Numbered from the stretch's first letter, positions 43,198 through 53,147 are shown. The stretch: 64,000 nucleotides of DNA from RGIG7179 sp051893555 (GCA_051893555.1 JBJFHL010000062.1:1-64000); one strand, 5' to 3'. Made by a program: numbers and translations. The notes: a model not told the origin generated them from the letters alone.

Positions 43198-45312
43198 ATG
43201 AGAAGAAATAATCTGATGATCACCATCGGCTTCATTCTGTTGCTGACTCTGCTGCACAGTGCAGGGTTTTCTTTCGCGCGTTCTGCGATTGCAGAATATG
43301 CGGAACCGGATAGAATGAAGCCGGTTTCTGTTTACGGAAAGATTACCGGAATGGAAGAAAGAGAAAACGGCGGTTATCGGATGGAGATTCTGGCAGAATC
43401 CATCGACGGAAACATGCTGAAGAAAAGGGAAAAGATCCTGGTCACCTGCCCGAAGATACAGGAAAGCCCGGGACAGCTTTTTCGGCACAAAATCCATCTG
43501 CAGGGCAACTTACGGCTTCCGGAGAAGCGGCGGAATCCCAGGTGTTTCGATTACAGACTCTATCTGAAATCAGAGGGAATTTTTTATCAGATGACGGCAG
43601 AAAGATATGTACTGGATGATGATGCAGAGACTGTGACGGATCGGATTGCGGCATGGCTCATTGACCGTCGGTTTGCATTTCAGCAAAATCTTTCACAAGA
43701 ATATCGTGGTCTGATCAGCGGCGTGCTTTTCGGCGATACCTCCGATATGGATGCGGAGATTTATGATTCGTTCCGGGCGAACGGTACAGCCCATATTTTG
43801 GCTGTCAGCGGGCTTCACCTTGGCATTTTGTACAGTCTGTATCAGAAACTCGCCGGCAATAAGAAAAACCCGGCTGCGGTGATTTTGCTGGGAGCGGCCA
43901 TATTGGCATATGGGACGGTTTCCATGTGGAGTTCGTCGGTAAAGAGAGCCGCAGTGATGATCAGTCTGCAGGTTGCTGCGCGTATTCTGGATCTGCGGTA
44001 TGATATGCTGACCGGTCTGAGCACGGCTGCCATGATACTGATTTTGATGAATCCCTATGTAATCTTTGGGGCGGGGTTTCAGATGTCCTTCCTTGCGATT
44101 GCTTCCATATGCTTCTTTCGTCCGGTCCTGCCGAAGAAGCTTCCTGACAGTTTTTCCGCCATGGTTTCTGTTCAGTTTGGACTGTTCCTGTATCAGATGT
44201 ATCAGTTCAACTATGTGTCTCTGACAGCACTGATCGCAAATCTGCCGGTGGTTTTTCTGGCCGGACTTCTGGTGCCTGCCGCATTGCTCTGCTTTCTCCT
44301 GTTTCTTCTGACGGGAAGCGGCGGATTCCTTATGACGGTGACGGACAGCTTATGCAATCTCCTGCTTGCGGTAAACCGGCTGTCATCTCTGGAAGGCAGG
44401 GGCGGTTTCGATGTGATCAGTCCGCCGCTGTGGCTTGTCATCAGCCTGTATCTGCTACTGTTTTTCCTTACGTCAGAAACATGCCAGGTACTGCGGCTGC
44501 GCGGCAGGCATAAAATGATTTACCTTTTGATGTTTTTCTGCATACTGTTTGGGTTTGCCTGCGGAATGATGACAGACTCCCCTGTATCCCGGGCGGATCT
44601 GGTCTTTGTGGATGTGGGACAGGGGGATTGTATCCATATACGTGACGGAAACAGAAACATTCTGATCGACGGCGGTGGAAGCTTTACTTATAATGTTGGT
44701 AAGAATGTGCTGAAGCCGTATTTACTGAAGAATCGTGCAGCGTGTGTTGATCTGGCTGTCGCCACCCATCTGCATACGGATCATTATCAGGGACTGTTGG
44801 AACTGTCGAAGGCCTATCGGGTGAAAAAAATAACAGCGGGACTGACGGCAGGTACCAACATCAAAATATCAGACCGGGTCAGCATTGAAACACTGTGGCC
44901 GCAGGAAATCGATCCGGAAAAAGGACAGGAAGAAAACAGCCAGTGTTCCGTGTTTATGATTCATTATGGCAGATTTCGTATTCTGGTAACGGGAGATCTG
45001 GATGCGGAAGGGGAGAAAGAGATGGTGGCGTATTATGCAAAAGCAGGCCGGCTGGATCATCTCAAGGCGGATATTCTGAAGGTTGGTCACCATGGAAGTG
45101 ATACCAGTACCAGTGATGAATTTCTGGATGCAGTGCAGCCGAAAGCGGCTGTGATACAGGTTGGTGTATACAATATATATGGTCATCCAAGTGGAAAAAT
45201 CATTGAAAAACTTTGCCAAAGGGGTATAATAGTGAAAAGAAATGATTACAATGGGGGAATCGGTTTTCTTTTTTATGAAGACGGTTTTCAAATTGATATA
45301 GTCATTTCATAA
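43198..45312 (+). CDS. comEC: ComEC/Rec2-family DNA internalisation protein
   Basis: A 704-residue polytopic membrane protein that forms the channel for single-stranded DNA uptake in competence. Seen: N-terminal membrane helix and OB-like DUF4131 region (about 30-150); a competence domain with about 8-10 helices (about 160-450, including HILAVSGLHLGIL); and a C-terminal metallo-beta-lactamase domain with VDVGQGDCIHIR, ILIDGGG and ATHLHTDHYQG, plus KVGHHGS. All the metal-ligand positions are present. Slightly shorter than B. subtilis ComEC. No other com genes are in the window. It is followed by holA, a common pairing. Confidence 0.93.
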   Translation: MRRNNLMITIGFILLLTLLHSAGFSFARSAIAEYAEPDRMKPVSVYGKITGMEERENGGYRMEILAESIDGNMLKKREKILVTCPKIQESPGQLFRHKIHLQGNLRLPEKRRNPRCFDYRLYLKSEGIFYQMTAERYVLDDDAETVTDRIAAWLIDRRFAFQQNLSQEYRGLISGVLFGDTSDMDAEIYDSFRANGTAHILAVSGLHLGILYSLYQKLAGNKKNPAAVILLGAAILAYGTVSMWSSSVKRAAVMISLQVAARILDLRYDMLTGLSTAAMILILMNPYVIFGAGFQMSFLAIASICFFRPVLPKKLPDSFSAMVSVQFGLFLYQMYQFNYVSLTALIANLPVVFLAGLLVPAALLCFLLFLLTGSGGFLMTVTDSLCNLLLAVNRLSSLEGRGGFDVISPPLWLVISLYLLLFFLTSETCQVLRLRGRHKMIYLLMFFCILFGFACGMMTDSPVSRADLVFVDVGQGDCIHIRDGNRNILIDGGGSFTYNVGKNVLKPYLLKNRAACVDLAVATHLHTDHYQGLLELSKAYRVKKITAGLTAGTNIKISDRVSIETLWPQEIDPEKGQEENSQCSVFMIHYGRFRILVTGDLDAEGEKEMVAYYAKAGRLDHLKADILKVGHHGSDTSTSDEFLDAVQPKAAVIQVGVYNIYGHPSGKIIEKLCQRGIIVKRNDYNGGIGFLFYEDGFQIDIVIS

Positions 45313-45332
45313 ATGGAGCGAGGGGCAGAAAA

Positions 45333-46382
45333 GTGTATAAAAAAGAGAAGAAGGAGCATGCCTTTAAAACCTTCAGCAGAGACATCCGGGAAAGTGAGAT
45401 GCCGCCTGTTCTTTTCCTGTACGGAGAAGAAGGCTATCTGATTCAATGGGCTGTGGAGACCATTCGGAATCGTTATGTGGATCCTGCCTGTATGGCACTG
45501 GATTACGTCCGCTTTCAGGATGAAGGAGAAGATATGGTGTCCATTCTGGACGCCTGTAATACTTTTTCCATGATGTCGCAGCGGAGGCTGGTATGGGCGG
45601 AGGAATTCCCGCCGCTGAACAGTGTCAGTACCCGGGGGTTTACTTCCGGTGATCTGGAACTGGCAGATGCTTATTTTTCCGAGCCGAATCCGGGAACCAT
45701 TCTGGTGTTCACTGCGGAAGCACCTGAGCCAAAGAGTGAACTGGTGAAACTGCTGAAAAAGAAAAGCAGGTGCTATGAATTCAGCCAGCTGGACTACAGC
45801 ACCCTGAGCGGATTTATCTCCAAACGATTCACGGCAGAGGGGGTTTCTGCAGGAAGGGACACGGTGAAAGCTGTCATAGATCAGTCCGGTTATTTCAATA
45901 AGGAAACAGAATACCGACTGTTCCATCTGATCAATGATGTCCGAAAGATTGCCGCATACTGCGGCGGGGGTACAGTGACAGAAGAGGATGTTTCACAGGT
46001 CATGAATGGAGATATGGATACTTTTATCTTCAGCCTGCTGGATGCAGTCAGCGGCAACCAGAAGGAGAAGGCATTCGGGCTTTTGCATAATATACTGCGT
46101 TCCGGCAGGGAGGTTTTCGGCATCATCGCCATGATGATCAACCAGTTTGAACTGCTTCTTATGGTTGCAGAACTGAAGGAAGAAGGAAAGAATCTGGGGC
46201 AGATTACGGAAATACTGAAATCCAGTGAATTTCGGATCCGGAAAGCCATGGGCTATACAGAAAAGTTCTCCGTTGACCGGTTGAAACATGTGCTGAGCCA
46301 GCTTTATGAGACAGACAGGAACATTAAGACCGGCCTGCTGGAACAGAATCTTGCCCTTGAACTTCTCATCGGGAGGATATAG
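45333..46382 (+). CDS. holA: DNA polymerase III subunit delta
   Basis: A 349-residue clamp-loader subunit that opens the beta clamp. Family features: an N-terminal FLYGEEGYLIQWAVETI, WAEEFPPL, and the C-terminal helical collar with LLEQNLALELLIGRI. GTG start at 45333 with GCGAGGGG upstream, 20 bp after comEC. In many Firmicutes rpsT follows on the other strand; here a drug/metabolite transporter gene follows instead. Confidence 0.92.
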   Translation: MYKKEKKEHAFKTFSRDIRESEMPPVLFLYGEEGYLIQWAVETIRNRYVDPACMALDYVRFQDEGEDMVSILDACNTFSMMSQRRLVWAEEFPPLNSVSTRGFTSGDLELADAYFSEPNPGTILVFTAEAPEPKSELVKLLKKKSRCYEFSQLDYSTLSGFISKRFTAEGVSAGRDTVKAVIDQSGYFNKETEYRLFHLINDVRKIAAYCGGGTVTEEDVSQVMNGDMDTFIFSLLDAVSGNQKEKAFGLLHNILRSGREVFGIIAMMINQFELLLMVAELKEEGKNLGQITEILKSSEFRIRKAMGYTEKFSVDRLKHVLSQLYETDRNIKTGLLEQNLALELLIGRI

Positions 46383-46387
46383 AGGAA

Positions 46388-47287
46388 ATGAATAAACAAT
46401 TAAAGGCAGATCTAATGCTGGTGCTGGTGACTCTTTGCTGGGGAATTTCCTATTATCTGATGGATCTGGCACTGACAGAAATGGATCCTTTTACGCTGAA
46501 TGCACATCGATTCCTGGGTGCATTTGCGGTGGCAGGACTGCTTTCCTATAAGAAAGTAAAGACTGTAAACCGTGCAACATTGAAATACAGTCTGCTGGTG
46601 GGAGCAGCACTTGTCTTTGTTTACATAGGTGCTACCTTCGGCGTGAAATATACGACACTTTCCAATTCCGGTTTTCTGTGTGCACTGACAGTGGTATTTA
46701 CACCGCTGATGGCCTGGATTTTTCTACGTCAGAAACTGGACCGGAAAATGACACTGTCCGTAGTGATCTGTTTTATCGGTATCGCACTGCTGACCCTGAA
46801 AGATGATTTTTCCATCAATCTGGGAAATCTGAAGGGTGACCTGCTGTGCATCATGTGTGCGGTTGCTTATGCGATTGATCTGCTGCTTACAGAAAAGGCA
46901 GTCTCCCACAAGGAAGTGGATGCATATCAGCTGGGGGTGTTCCAGCTGGGTGTGACAGGCCTTTGTAATCTGATTTTAGCCATTATAGTGGAAACACCAC
47001 ATTTCCCTGCGACAGCCAATGTGTGGGGAGCGGTGATTTTCCTTTCTATATTCTGTACCGGGGTCGCATTTGTCGTGCAGCCTGTGGCACAGCAATATAC
47101 CAGCGCATCCCATGTGGGTGTGATTTTCGCACTGGAGCCGGTGTTTGCCGGCATTGTGGCTTTTGCGCTGGCTGGCGAAGTTCTCAGCCCGAAATCCTAT
47201 TTTGGCGCAGTGCTGATGATTGCCAGTCTTTTTATAATGGAAATTGATTTCAGCCGAATCTTTCACAGAAAGAGAAAGAAAGACTGA
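46388..47287 (+). CDS. EamA/DMT-family transporter
   Basis: A 299-residue inner-membrane protein with ten predicted helices arranged as two EamA repeats. The N-terminal LVLVTLCWGISYYLMDLAL and the LNAHRFLGA segments, and the second-half QPVAQQYTSASHVGVIFALEPVFAGIVAF, are typical. Exports or imports small metabolites such as amino acids or nucleosides; substrate unknown. It begins 5 bp after holA with GAGG upstream, so it is probably co-transcribed. Confidence 0.88.
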   Translation: MNKQLKADLMLVLVTLCWGISYYLMDLALTEMDPFTLNAHRFLGAFAVAGLLSYKKVKTVNRATLKYSLLVGAALVFVYIGATFGVKYTTLSNSGFLCALTVVFTPLMAWIFLRQKLDRKMTLSVVICFIGIALLTLKDDFSINLGNLKGDLLCIMCAVAYAIDLLLTEKAVSHKEVDAYQLGVFQLGVTGLCNLILAIIVETPHFPATANVWGAVIFLSIFCTGVAFVVQPVAQQYTSASHVGVIFALEPVFAGIVAFALAGEVLSPKSYFGAVLMIASLFIMEIDFSRIFHRKRKKD

Positions 47288-47354
47288 AATCAATGGTATG
47301 AGGGAGTAGGATAAGTGGAAAAGCTGGAAGTATTTGCTGACAAGGAGGAACGAC

Positions 47355-49205
47355 GTGAACAGACTTTTTATCAAATCAGAAGATGCGATTCAGAAGACGG
47401 TGGAAGGCCTGAATAAGGACCTGGAACGCCGTATCATCGCAAGTCCGCCGGGACAGTGTCCGGTGGACCTGACTGCATCTTTTCTGAGGCTGTGTCATTC
47501 TCAGAGCTGCGGCAAGTGTGCACCATGCCGGGTAGGGCTGGGCCAGCTGCAGATCATGATTGACGGGATCCTGAACATGGATTCCGAATCCTCGATGGAG
47601 GATCTGACACTGCTGGAAAAGACAGCAGAAGCAATCAGCGCGACGGCTGATTGCGCCATCGGCGCGGAAGCTGCGCAGATGGTGCTGCGGGGAATCCGCG
47701 GCTACCGTGAGGACTTCGAGTCCCATATTAAAAATCATTGCTGTACCGACAGTCTGAATGACAGGACAGAGCCGGTACCTTGCGTGGCCATGTGCCCTGC
47801 AGGTGTGGATGTTCCGGGTTATGTTGCGCTGGTGAGAGCCGGACGGTACGACGACGCGGTAAAACTCATTCGAAAGGATAATCCGTTTCCTACGGTTTGT
47901 GCACTCATCTGCGAGCATCCGTGCGAGCTGCGCTGCAGAAGAACTCTGATCGATGCACCGATCAATATTCGTGGTTTGAAGCGGTTTGCTGTAGATCACT
48001 GCGGTGATGTGCCGGTACCGAAAAAAATGGATAAAACAGGGAAGAAGATTGCAGTCATCGGCGGAGGACCGAGCGGACTGTCAGCAGCATACTTCCTTTC
48101 CATCATGGGTCACGATGTAACCATATTTGAAAAACGTGACAAGCTGGGCGGCATGCTCCGCTATGGTATTCCAAGCTATCGACTGCCGAGAGAACGGCTC
48201 CAGTGGGATATCGATGCCATTCTGTCAACAGGTATCGAGGTGAAGAGAAATTACGATGTTTCCACGCCGGAAGCGATTGCTGAGATCCGTGATAACTATG
48301 ATGCTACATATATTTCCATCGGATCGCATAATGCCAAGGATATCGGTATACCTGGAGAATATGCCAAGGGTGTGATCCCTGCGGTTGAAATGCTTCGGGG
48401 AATCGGTGATGATGCTATGCCTGATTTCAATGGAAAAGCAGTTATCGTCATTGGCGGAGGCAATGTGGCCATGGATGTGGCACGTACAGCCAAACGTCTC
48501 GGAGCCAGCGATGTGAGCATCGTCTACAGAAGAAGAAGAATTGATATGACGGCACTGCCGGATGAAGTGGATGGGGCAGTGGCAGAGGGCTGTAATCTGC
48601 TGCAGCTCATGGCACCGTCATGGATTGAAACCAATAAAAAAGGCGAAGTGCAGGCACTTTGGGTAAAACCGCAGATCGCGGGAAAAGCAGACCGGTCCGG
48701 ACGTCCGAAACCGGTAGATGCGTCCAGTGAGGAGCAGAAGCTGCGGTGTGATATCATTATTTCTGCCATCGGTCAGGCGACGGATATCCAGTTCTTTGAG
48801 GAATACGGAATCCCTGTGTTCCGCGGAAATATTCAGGCAGGCAGAAGCAGTGTGGTTGACAACGTAAAGGGAACCTATGCCGGCGGAGACTGCGTGACTG
48901 GTCCTTCAACCGTGATCAAGGCCATCGGTGCAGGCAAGGTTGCGGCTGCCAACATTGATGAATATCTGGGCTTCCACCACGTCATCGATACAGACGTGGA
49001 AATCCCGCTTCCGGATCCTTCCGACAATCTGCCTTGCGGCCGTGCTGAACTGAAGGAGCGCTACGCAAAGCACAGAGGAAACGACTTTGAAGAAGTAGAG
49101 CAGGGTATGACACTGGAGGAGGCACTGCAGGAGGCTTCCCGCTGTCTCCGCTGTGATTATCATGGCTTCGGCTCATTCAGAGGAGGGAGGAATACAGAAT
49201 GGTAA
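47355..49205 (+). CDS. NuoF-type Fe-S / GltD-like NAD(P)H flavoprotein (hydrogenase partner)
   Basis: About 616 residues, a fusion. The N-terminal part (about 30-120) matches the 4Fe-4S domain of NuoF (SCGKCAPCRVGLGQL and DCAIGAEA). The rest resembles the small subunit of glutamate synthase: a ferredoxin-like domain (PCVAMCPAGVDVPGYVAL and LICEHPCELRCRR) followed by two nucleotide-binding folds, KIAVIGGGPSGLSAAYF (FAD) and VIVIGGGNVAMDVA (NAD(P)H). The start is GTG 47355 with AAGGAGG upstream. It overlaps the hydrogenase gene by 7 bp. It probably shuttles electrons between NAD(P)H, ferredoxin and the hydrogenase. True glutamate synthase is unlikely because no gltB is nearby. Confidence 0.85.
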   Translation: MNRLFIKSEDAIQKTVEGLNKDLERRIIASPPGQCPVDLTASFLRLCHSQSCGKCAPCRVGLGQLQIMIDGILNMDSESSMEDLTLLEKTAEAISATADCAIGAEAAQMVLRGIRGYREDFESHIKNHCCTDSLNDRTEPVPCVAMCPAGVDVPGYVALVRAGRYDDAVKLIRKDNPFPTVCALICEHPCELRCRRTLIDAPINIRGLKRFAVDHCGDVPVPKKMDKTGKKIAVIGGGPSGLSAAYFLSIMGHDVTIFEKRDKLGGMLRYGIPSYRLPRERLQWDIDAILSTGIEVKRNYDVSTPEAIAEIRDNYDATYISIGSHNAKDIGIPGEYAKGVIPAVEMLRGIGDDAMPDFNGKAVIVIGGGNVAMDVARTAKRLGASDVSIVYRRRRIDMTALPDEVDGAVAEGCNLLQLMAPSWIETNKKGEVQALWVKPQIAGKADRSGRPKPVDASSEEQKLRCDIIISAIGQATDIQFFEEYGIPVFRGNIQAGRSSVVDNVKGTYAGGDCVTGPSTVIKAIGAGKVAAANIDEYLGFHHVIDTDVEIPLPDPSDNLPCGRAELKERYAKHRGNDFEEVEQGMTLEEALQEASRCLRCDYHGFGSFRGGRNTEW

Positions 49206-50941
49206 ACCTGAAAATCAACGGACAGAAACTCAGTGTAGCAGAAGGTACCACCATTATGGAAGCAGCCCGTCAGGTGGGTGTGGAAATTCCTCATCTTTGC
49301 TATCTGAAAGAAATCAATGAAATCGGTGCCTGCCGTGTCTGTATTGTGGAACTGGCAGGGCATAATAAAATGGTAACTGCATGCAATACGGTGTGTCAGG
49401 AGGGCATGGAGGTACTCACCAACAGTCCTCGCGTCAGAAGAAACCGTAAGATCAATGTGGAGCTGATCCTTTCCGACCATCAGTCCAATTGTACCAGCTG
49501 CATCCGCAGCGGAAACTGCACGCTGCAGGATATTGCAAATAACCTGGGTGTTTTCAGCAGTGAATATGAGAATATTGCTGATGTGTTCCGCTGGGACAAT
49601 AAACTTCCTCTCATCAAAGATGCAACCAAATGCGTGAAGTGCATGCGCTGCATTCAGATCTGTGATAAGGTGCAGACCATGAATGTGTGGGATCTGCGAA
49701 GTTCCGGATACAGAACGGTTGTAGGTACAACGAAAAACAGAGAGTTTAATGAATCTGACTGTACGCTTTGCGGACAGTGTATTACCCATTGCCCGGTGGG
49801 TGCCCTGACAGAAAGAGATGACAGAGGAATCCTGAATGATGCACTGGCAAATCCGGATGTGATTACAGTGGCTCAGATTGCACCGGCTGTTCGTACTGCA
49901 TGGGGACAAGATATTGGTTTGAACGATGTACAGGCGACCACCGGGAAATTGGTTCACGCACTGAAGATGATTGGCGTTGACTATGTATTCGATACCAATT
50001 ACAGTGCAGACCTTACCATCATGGAAGAAGGAAGCGAATTCCTGGAACGTCTGTCGCACCGTGAAGATTACCAGTGGCCGATGTTTACTTCCTGCTGTCC
50101 CGGCTGGCTGCGGTTTATCAAAACCCAGTACCCGGAACTGATTCCGAATCTGTCTACAGCCAAGTCACCGCAGCAGATGTTTGGTGCTATGGCCAAGACC
50201 TATATCGCAGAAAATCTGGGCTTGGACCCGAAGAACGTATTCTCTATTTCGGTCATGCCTTGCGTCAGCAAAAAGTATGAACGCAGCGTAGAGGCTGTAA
50301 ACAGCAGTGGCTGCGGCAGCGATGTGGATCTGGTTCTGACAACAAGAGAACTGGATCGCTTTATCCGCGCAGATGCAATTGCCGCACAAAATCTCCGGGA
50401 AGCGCCATTTGATGATATTTTCGGTGAAGGTTCCGGCGCTGCCGTCATTTTCGGAACGACAGGCGGCGTTATGGAAGCGGCGCTTCGCAGTGCCTATTTC
50501 CTGGTAACAGGAGAAAACCCTCAGCCGGATGCATTTTCTGAAGTGCGTGGCATCAAAGGATGGAAAGAAGCAACTTTTGATCTGGCGGGAACGAAACTGC
50601 GTGTGGCTGTCGTCAGCGGTCTGGGAAATACCCGCAGACTGATTGAGGCCGTAAAACGCGGAGAAGTGGAATATGACTTCGTAGAAGTTATGGCATGCCC
50701 GGGTGGCTGCGTCGGAGGCGGCGGACAGCCGTTCCGAGAAGGAATCGAAGCTGCTGAAGCGCGAGGAAAGAAGTTGTATGGTCTGGATGTAAACAATCCG
50801 ATTCGATTCTCTCATGAAAACACAGCAGTACAGAGAACCTATCAGGAATTTTTGGGTGAGCCGTTATCACATAAGGCGCATGAGTTGCTTCATACCGATC
50901 TGACGAAATGGGATTTGAAGATGTCAGATATCAGTAAATAG
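49199..50941 (+). CDS. hydA: [FeFe] hydrogenase, catalytic subunit
   Basis: A 580-residue iron-only hydrogenase. Order: N-terminal 2Fe-2S ferredoxin-like domain (residues 1-80, CYLKEINEIGACRVC); a His/Cys 4Fe-4S site (HQSNCTSCIRSGNC, near 100); two 4Fe-4S clusters (CVKCMRCIQIC and CTLCGQCITHCPVGA, about 145-205); and the H-cluster domain with motifs TSCCPGW (L1), MPCVSKKYE (L2) and EVMACPGGCVGGGGQP (L3). All H-cluster cysteines are present. The pairing with a GltD-like flavoprotein suggests the glutamate-synthase-linked group A2 rather than the three-gene bifurcating group A3. HydEFG maturases are not in the window. Confidence 0.95.
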   Translation: MVNLKINGQKLSVAEGTTIMEAARQVGVEIPHLCYLKEINEIGACRVCIVELAGHNKMVTACNTVCQEGMEVLTNSPRVRRNRKINVELILSDHQSNCTSCIRSGNCTLQDIANNLGVFSSEYENIADVFRWDNKLPLIKDATKCVKCMRCIQICDKVQTMNVWDLRSSGYRTVVGTTKNREFNESDCTLCGQCITHCPVGALTERDDRGILNDALANPDVITVAQIAPAVRTAWGQDIGLNDVQATTGKLVHALKMIGVDYVFDTNYSADLTIMEEGSEFLERLSHREDYQWPMFTSCCPGWLRFIKTQYPELIPNLSTAKSPQQMFGAMAKTYIAENLGLDPKNVFSISVMPCVSKKYERSVEAVNSSGCGSDVDLVLTTRELDRFIRADAIAAQNLREAPFDDIFGEGSGAAVIFGTTGGVMEAALRSAYFLVTGENPQPDAFSEVRGIKGWKEATFDLAGTKLRVAVVSGLGNTRRLIEAVKRGEVEYDFVEVMACPGGCVGGGGQPFREGIEAAEARGKKLYGLDVNNPIRFSHENTAVQRTYQEFLGEPLSHKAHELLHTDLTKWDLKMSDISK

Positions 50942-50988
50942 AAATATCTTGTCATCTTCGTCGATGCAAAGTATTATAGTGAATTAAA

Positions 50989-51037
50989 ATAACCCCGAGG
51001 GATCCTTTTCATAGGAAAAAGAATCCTTCGGGGTTTA
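50989..51037. terminator. Bidirectional terminator between hydA and recN
   Basis: AACCCCGA (50991-50998) pairs with TCGGGGTT (51028-51035), extended by GGATC/GATCC-like inner pairing with T-rich and A-rich flanks. Convergent genes on both sides end here. Confidence 0.85.
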
Positions 51038-51059
51038 TTTCTGCATCCGATCACGCAGT

Positions 51060-52682
51060 TTACAGGCAGCTTCCGGCGATAAGCTCGCGGGCACTTTCCA
51101 GTGTAGTTTCGGTGATGGTGGCACCGCCGAGCAGGCGGGCAATTTCACGGACCGTTTCCTCCGTATTCAGTGATTCCACGCAGGTGTAGGTGCTGGTCGC
51201 ATCGGACTCTTTCTGAATCCTGTAATTGTGATCTCCGCAGGCCGCGATCTGGGGCAGATGGGTGATGCACAGAATCTGTCTGGATCTTGAGATTTCTTTC
51301 AGCTTACGGCCGACAATACTTGCAGTAATTCCGCTGATTCCTGTATCAATCTCATCGAAAATCAGTGTCGGAATTTGATCGTAAGAACTGATCACATTTT
51401 TGAATGCCAGCATGATACGGGACATTTCACCGCCGGATGCAACGCGGGTCAGCGGTTTTAGCGGTTCGCCCCGGTTGGTGGTAATCAGGATTTCAACTTG
51501 ATCCATGCCGTTTTCTGTTGGTTTTTCCAGCGGAAGAATGCGAATCTCCAATTGTGCGTCGGAAAAATTCAGATCTACAAGTTCATTCTGAATGCAGGCG
51601 GAAAGCTGTGCAGCGGATTCTTTCCTCGCTTCTGTCAGAATGGAACAAGCATGGCGAAGCGTTGCTGCAGTTGTTTTCAGTTCCTGTTCCAGAGAGGCCC
51701 TGTTGGTCTCGAAGTTTTCAATTACATTTATCTGGGCAGAAATGGAATCATAGTATTGAAGAACTTCTTCGATGGAGTCTCCATATTTCTTTTTCATGCT
51801 GTTTATCAGTTCCAGACGGCTGATGGCATCGTCCAGTTCTTCAGGATTGAAAGTGAGCCGGTCTTTTATATCTCTCAGGCTGCGGCAGATATCTTCCAGA
51901 CGGTAATATACATCGCTGAATTCCTGACTGACTGCACCGATATCCGAAGAAAAGGATGCGATTTCCTCCACAGAGTGCATGGCTCCGCGCAGGCCATCCA
52001 TGACAGAGGGCGAAGCATCATAGAGAACGCCGTAGGATTTCTCTATATTTTCAAAAATCTTTTCACTGTTTTGCAGGAGTGAGATCCGTTCTTCCAGTTC
52101 CTGATCCTCACCGGGTCGAAGGGTAGCCTTTTCGATTTCATCTGCTTCGAAACGGAGAAAATCCAGTTTGCGCCGGTTTTCTTTTTCTGCGGTGAGCAGA
52201 CTGCCAAGCTGTGATCTTATCTGTGAATATTTGTAATATGACTGCTGCACGGTTTCTTTCAGTCCATCGATAACATCATGACGGAAAGCATCTACCAGAA
52301 CAATGTGATAGTCCGGATTGAGAAGTGACTGGTTATCGTATTGTCCGTGAATGTCCGCCAGTCTGCGTGCGATCTGGTTCAGTCGGTTCAGCGTCACGAT
52401 CTCGTCATTGCAGCGGCAAAGATTTTTGCCGGCGGCGGAGATCTCTCTGGTTAGAAGAATCTCTTCGCCATCCAGCTCTCCGGAAAGCTGAATCACAGCT
52501 TTGTCTGTTCCGGTCCTTACATACGAAGAATCAGCCCGACTGCCGAGAGCCAGACTGATTGCTTCAATTACGATAGATTTCCCGGAACCGGTTTCACCGG
52601 TGATGATATTCAGCCCTTCCGCAAAGTCGATTTCCGTATGTTCAATGATTGCAAAGTTTTTAATGCTGATATGATGTATCAT
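51060..52682 (-). CDS. recN: DNA repair protein RecN
   Basis: A 540-residue SMC-like ATPase for double-strand break repair. N-terminal Walker A GETGSGKSIVIEA near residue 30, a long coiled-coil centre (about 150-350), and C-terminal signature LTRVASGGEMSR and Walker B LIFDEIDTGISG, with an ATP-switch His in THLPQIA. Typical length for the family is 550-570. It lies 3 bp after argR in the same direction, the widely conserved Firmicute argR-recN arrangement. Confidence 0.96.
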   Translation of the reverse strand: MIHHISIKNFAIIEHTEIDFAEGLNIITGETGSGKSIVIEAISLALGSRADSSYVRTGTDKAVIQLSGELDGEEILLTREISAAGKNLCRCNDEIVTLNRLNQIARRLADIHGQYDNQSLLNPDYHIVLVDAFRHDVIDGLKETVQQSYYKYSQIRSQLGSLLTAEKENRRKLDFLRFEADEIEKATLRPGEDQELEERISLLQNSEKIFENIEKSYGVLYDASPSVMDGLRGAMHSVEEIASFSSDIGAVSQEFSDVYYRLEDICRSLRDIKDRLTFNPEELDDAISRLELINSMKKKYGDSIEEVLQYYDSISAQINVIENFETNRASLEQELKTTAATLRHACSILTEARKESAAQLSACIQNELVDLNFSDAQLEIRILPLEKPTENGMDQVEILITTNRGEPLKPLTRVASGGEMSRIMLAFKNVISSYDQIPTLIFDEIDTGISGITASIVGRKLKEISRSRQILCITHLPQIAACGDHNYRIQKESDATSTYTCVESLNTEETVREIARLLGGATITETTLESARELIAGSCL

Positions 52683-52685
52683 GCT

Positions 52686-53147
52686 TTATTTTCCTCTCAT
52701 CTGGAGCATGTCCTGAAATTCCTGCATGATTTCCGGTATAGCTTCTGTGGAATCTGCGATCAGAAGCAGGGTGTTGTCACCGGCAATGGAGCCGATGATG
52801 TGTGGAAGTCCGCTGTTGTCAATGGCTTCACCTGCAGCTGCTGCGCAGCCAGAGAGGGTCTTGACCACAATCAGATTTCCGGAGGCTGCAAAGGAAGTGA
52901 TGGTTTCTCTGAAAATTTTTACAAAACGATCTGAAACCGGCATATCCTTCGATTTGTTCAGAGCATACTTGTACTTTCCGCTGCTGGAAAGAGTCTTCAC
53001 CAGCTGCAGATCCTTGATATCCCTGGAAATGGTTGCCTGTGTTACTTCGAATCCGTTTTCACGAAGCATGGAAGCAAGCTTTTCCTGGGTATCAATTTCA
53101 TACGAATTAATCAGTTCGATGATCTTGTTCTGCCTGGAATATCGCAT
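52686..53147 (-). CDS. argR: Arginine repressor
   Basis: A 153-residue ArgR/AhrC regulator. N-terminal winged helix (about 1-70: RQNKIIELINSYEI, EVTQATISRDIKDLQLVK) and C-terminal hexamerisation/arginine-binding domain with a GDNTLLLIADS segment. It represses arginine synthesis genes in the presence of arginine. ATG 53147 follows AAGGAGG; the frame to 53165 is less likely. Upstream, AGAATGCATAATTCT (53252-53266) is a possible ARG-box-like dyad. Confidence 0.95.
   Translation of the reverse strand: MRYSRQNKIIELINSYEIDTQEKLASMLRENGFEVTQATISRDIKDLQLVKTLSSSGKYKYALNKSKDMPVSDRFVKIFRETITSFAASGNLIVVKTLSGCAAAAGEAIDNSGLPHIIGSIAGDNTLLLIADSTEAIPEIMQEFQDMLQMRGK

Noticed and set aside
47315..47416. Short GTG-initiated frame of about 33 codons upstream of and overlapping the NuoF/GltD-like gene
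   Set aside because: No recognisable protein features. It overlaps the clear AAGGAGG and GTG start of the flavoprotein gene in another frame and stops soon after; most likely chance.
47355..49205. Glutamate synthase small subunit (gltD)
   Set aside because: The extra NuoF-type iron-sulfur domain and overlap with a hydrogenase gene, with no gltB nearby, point to a hydrogenase electron-transfer subunit.
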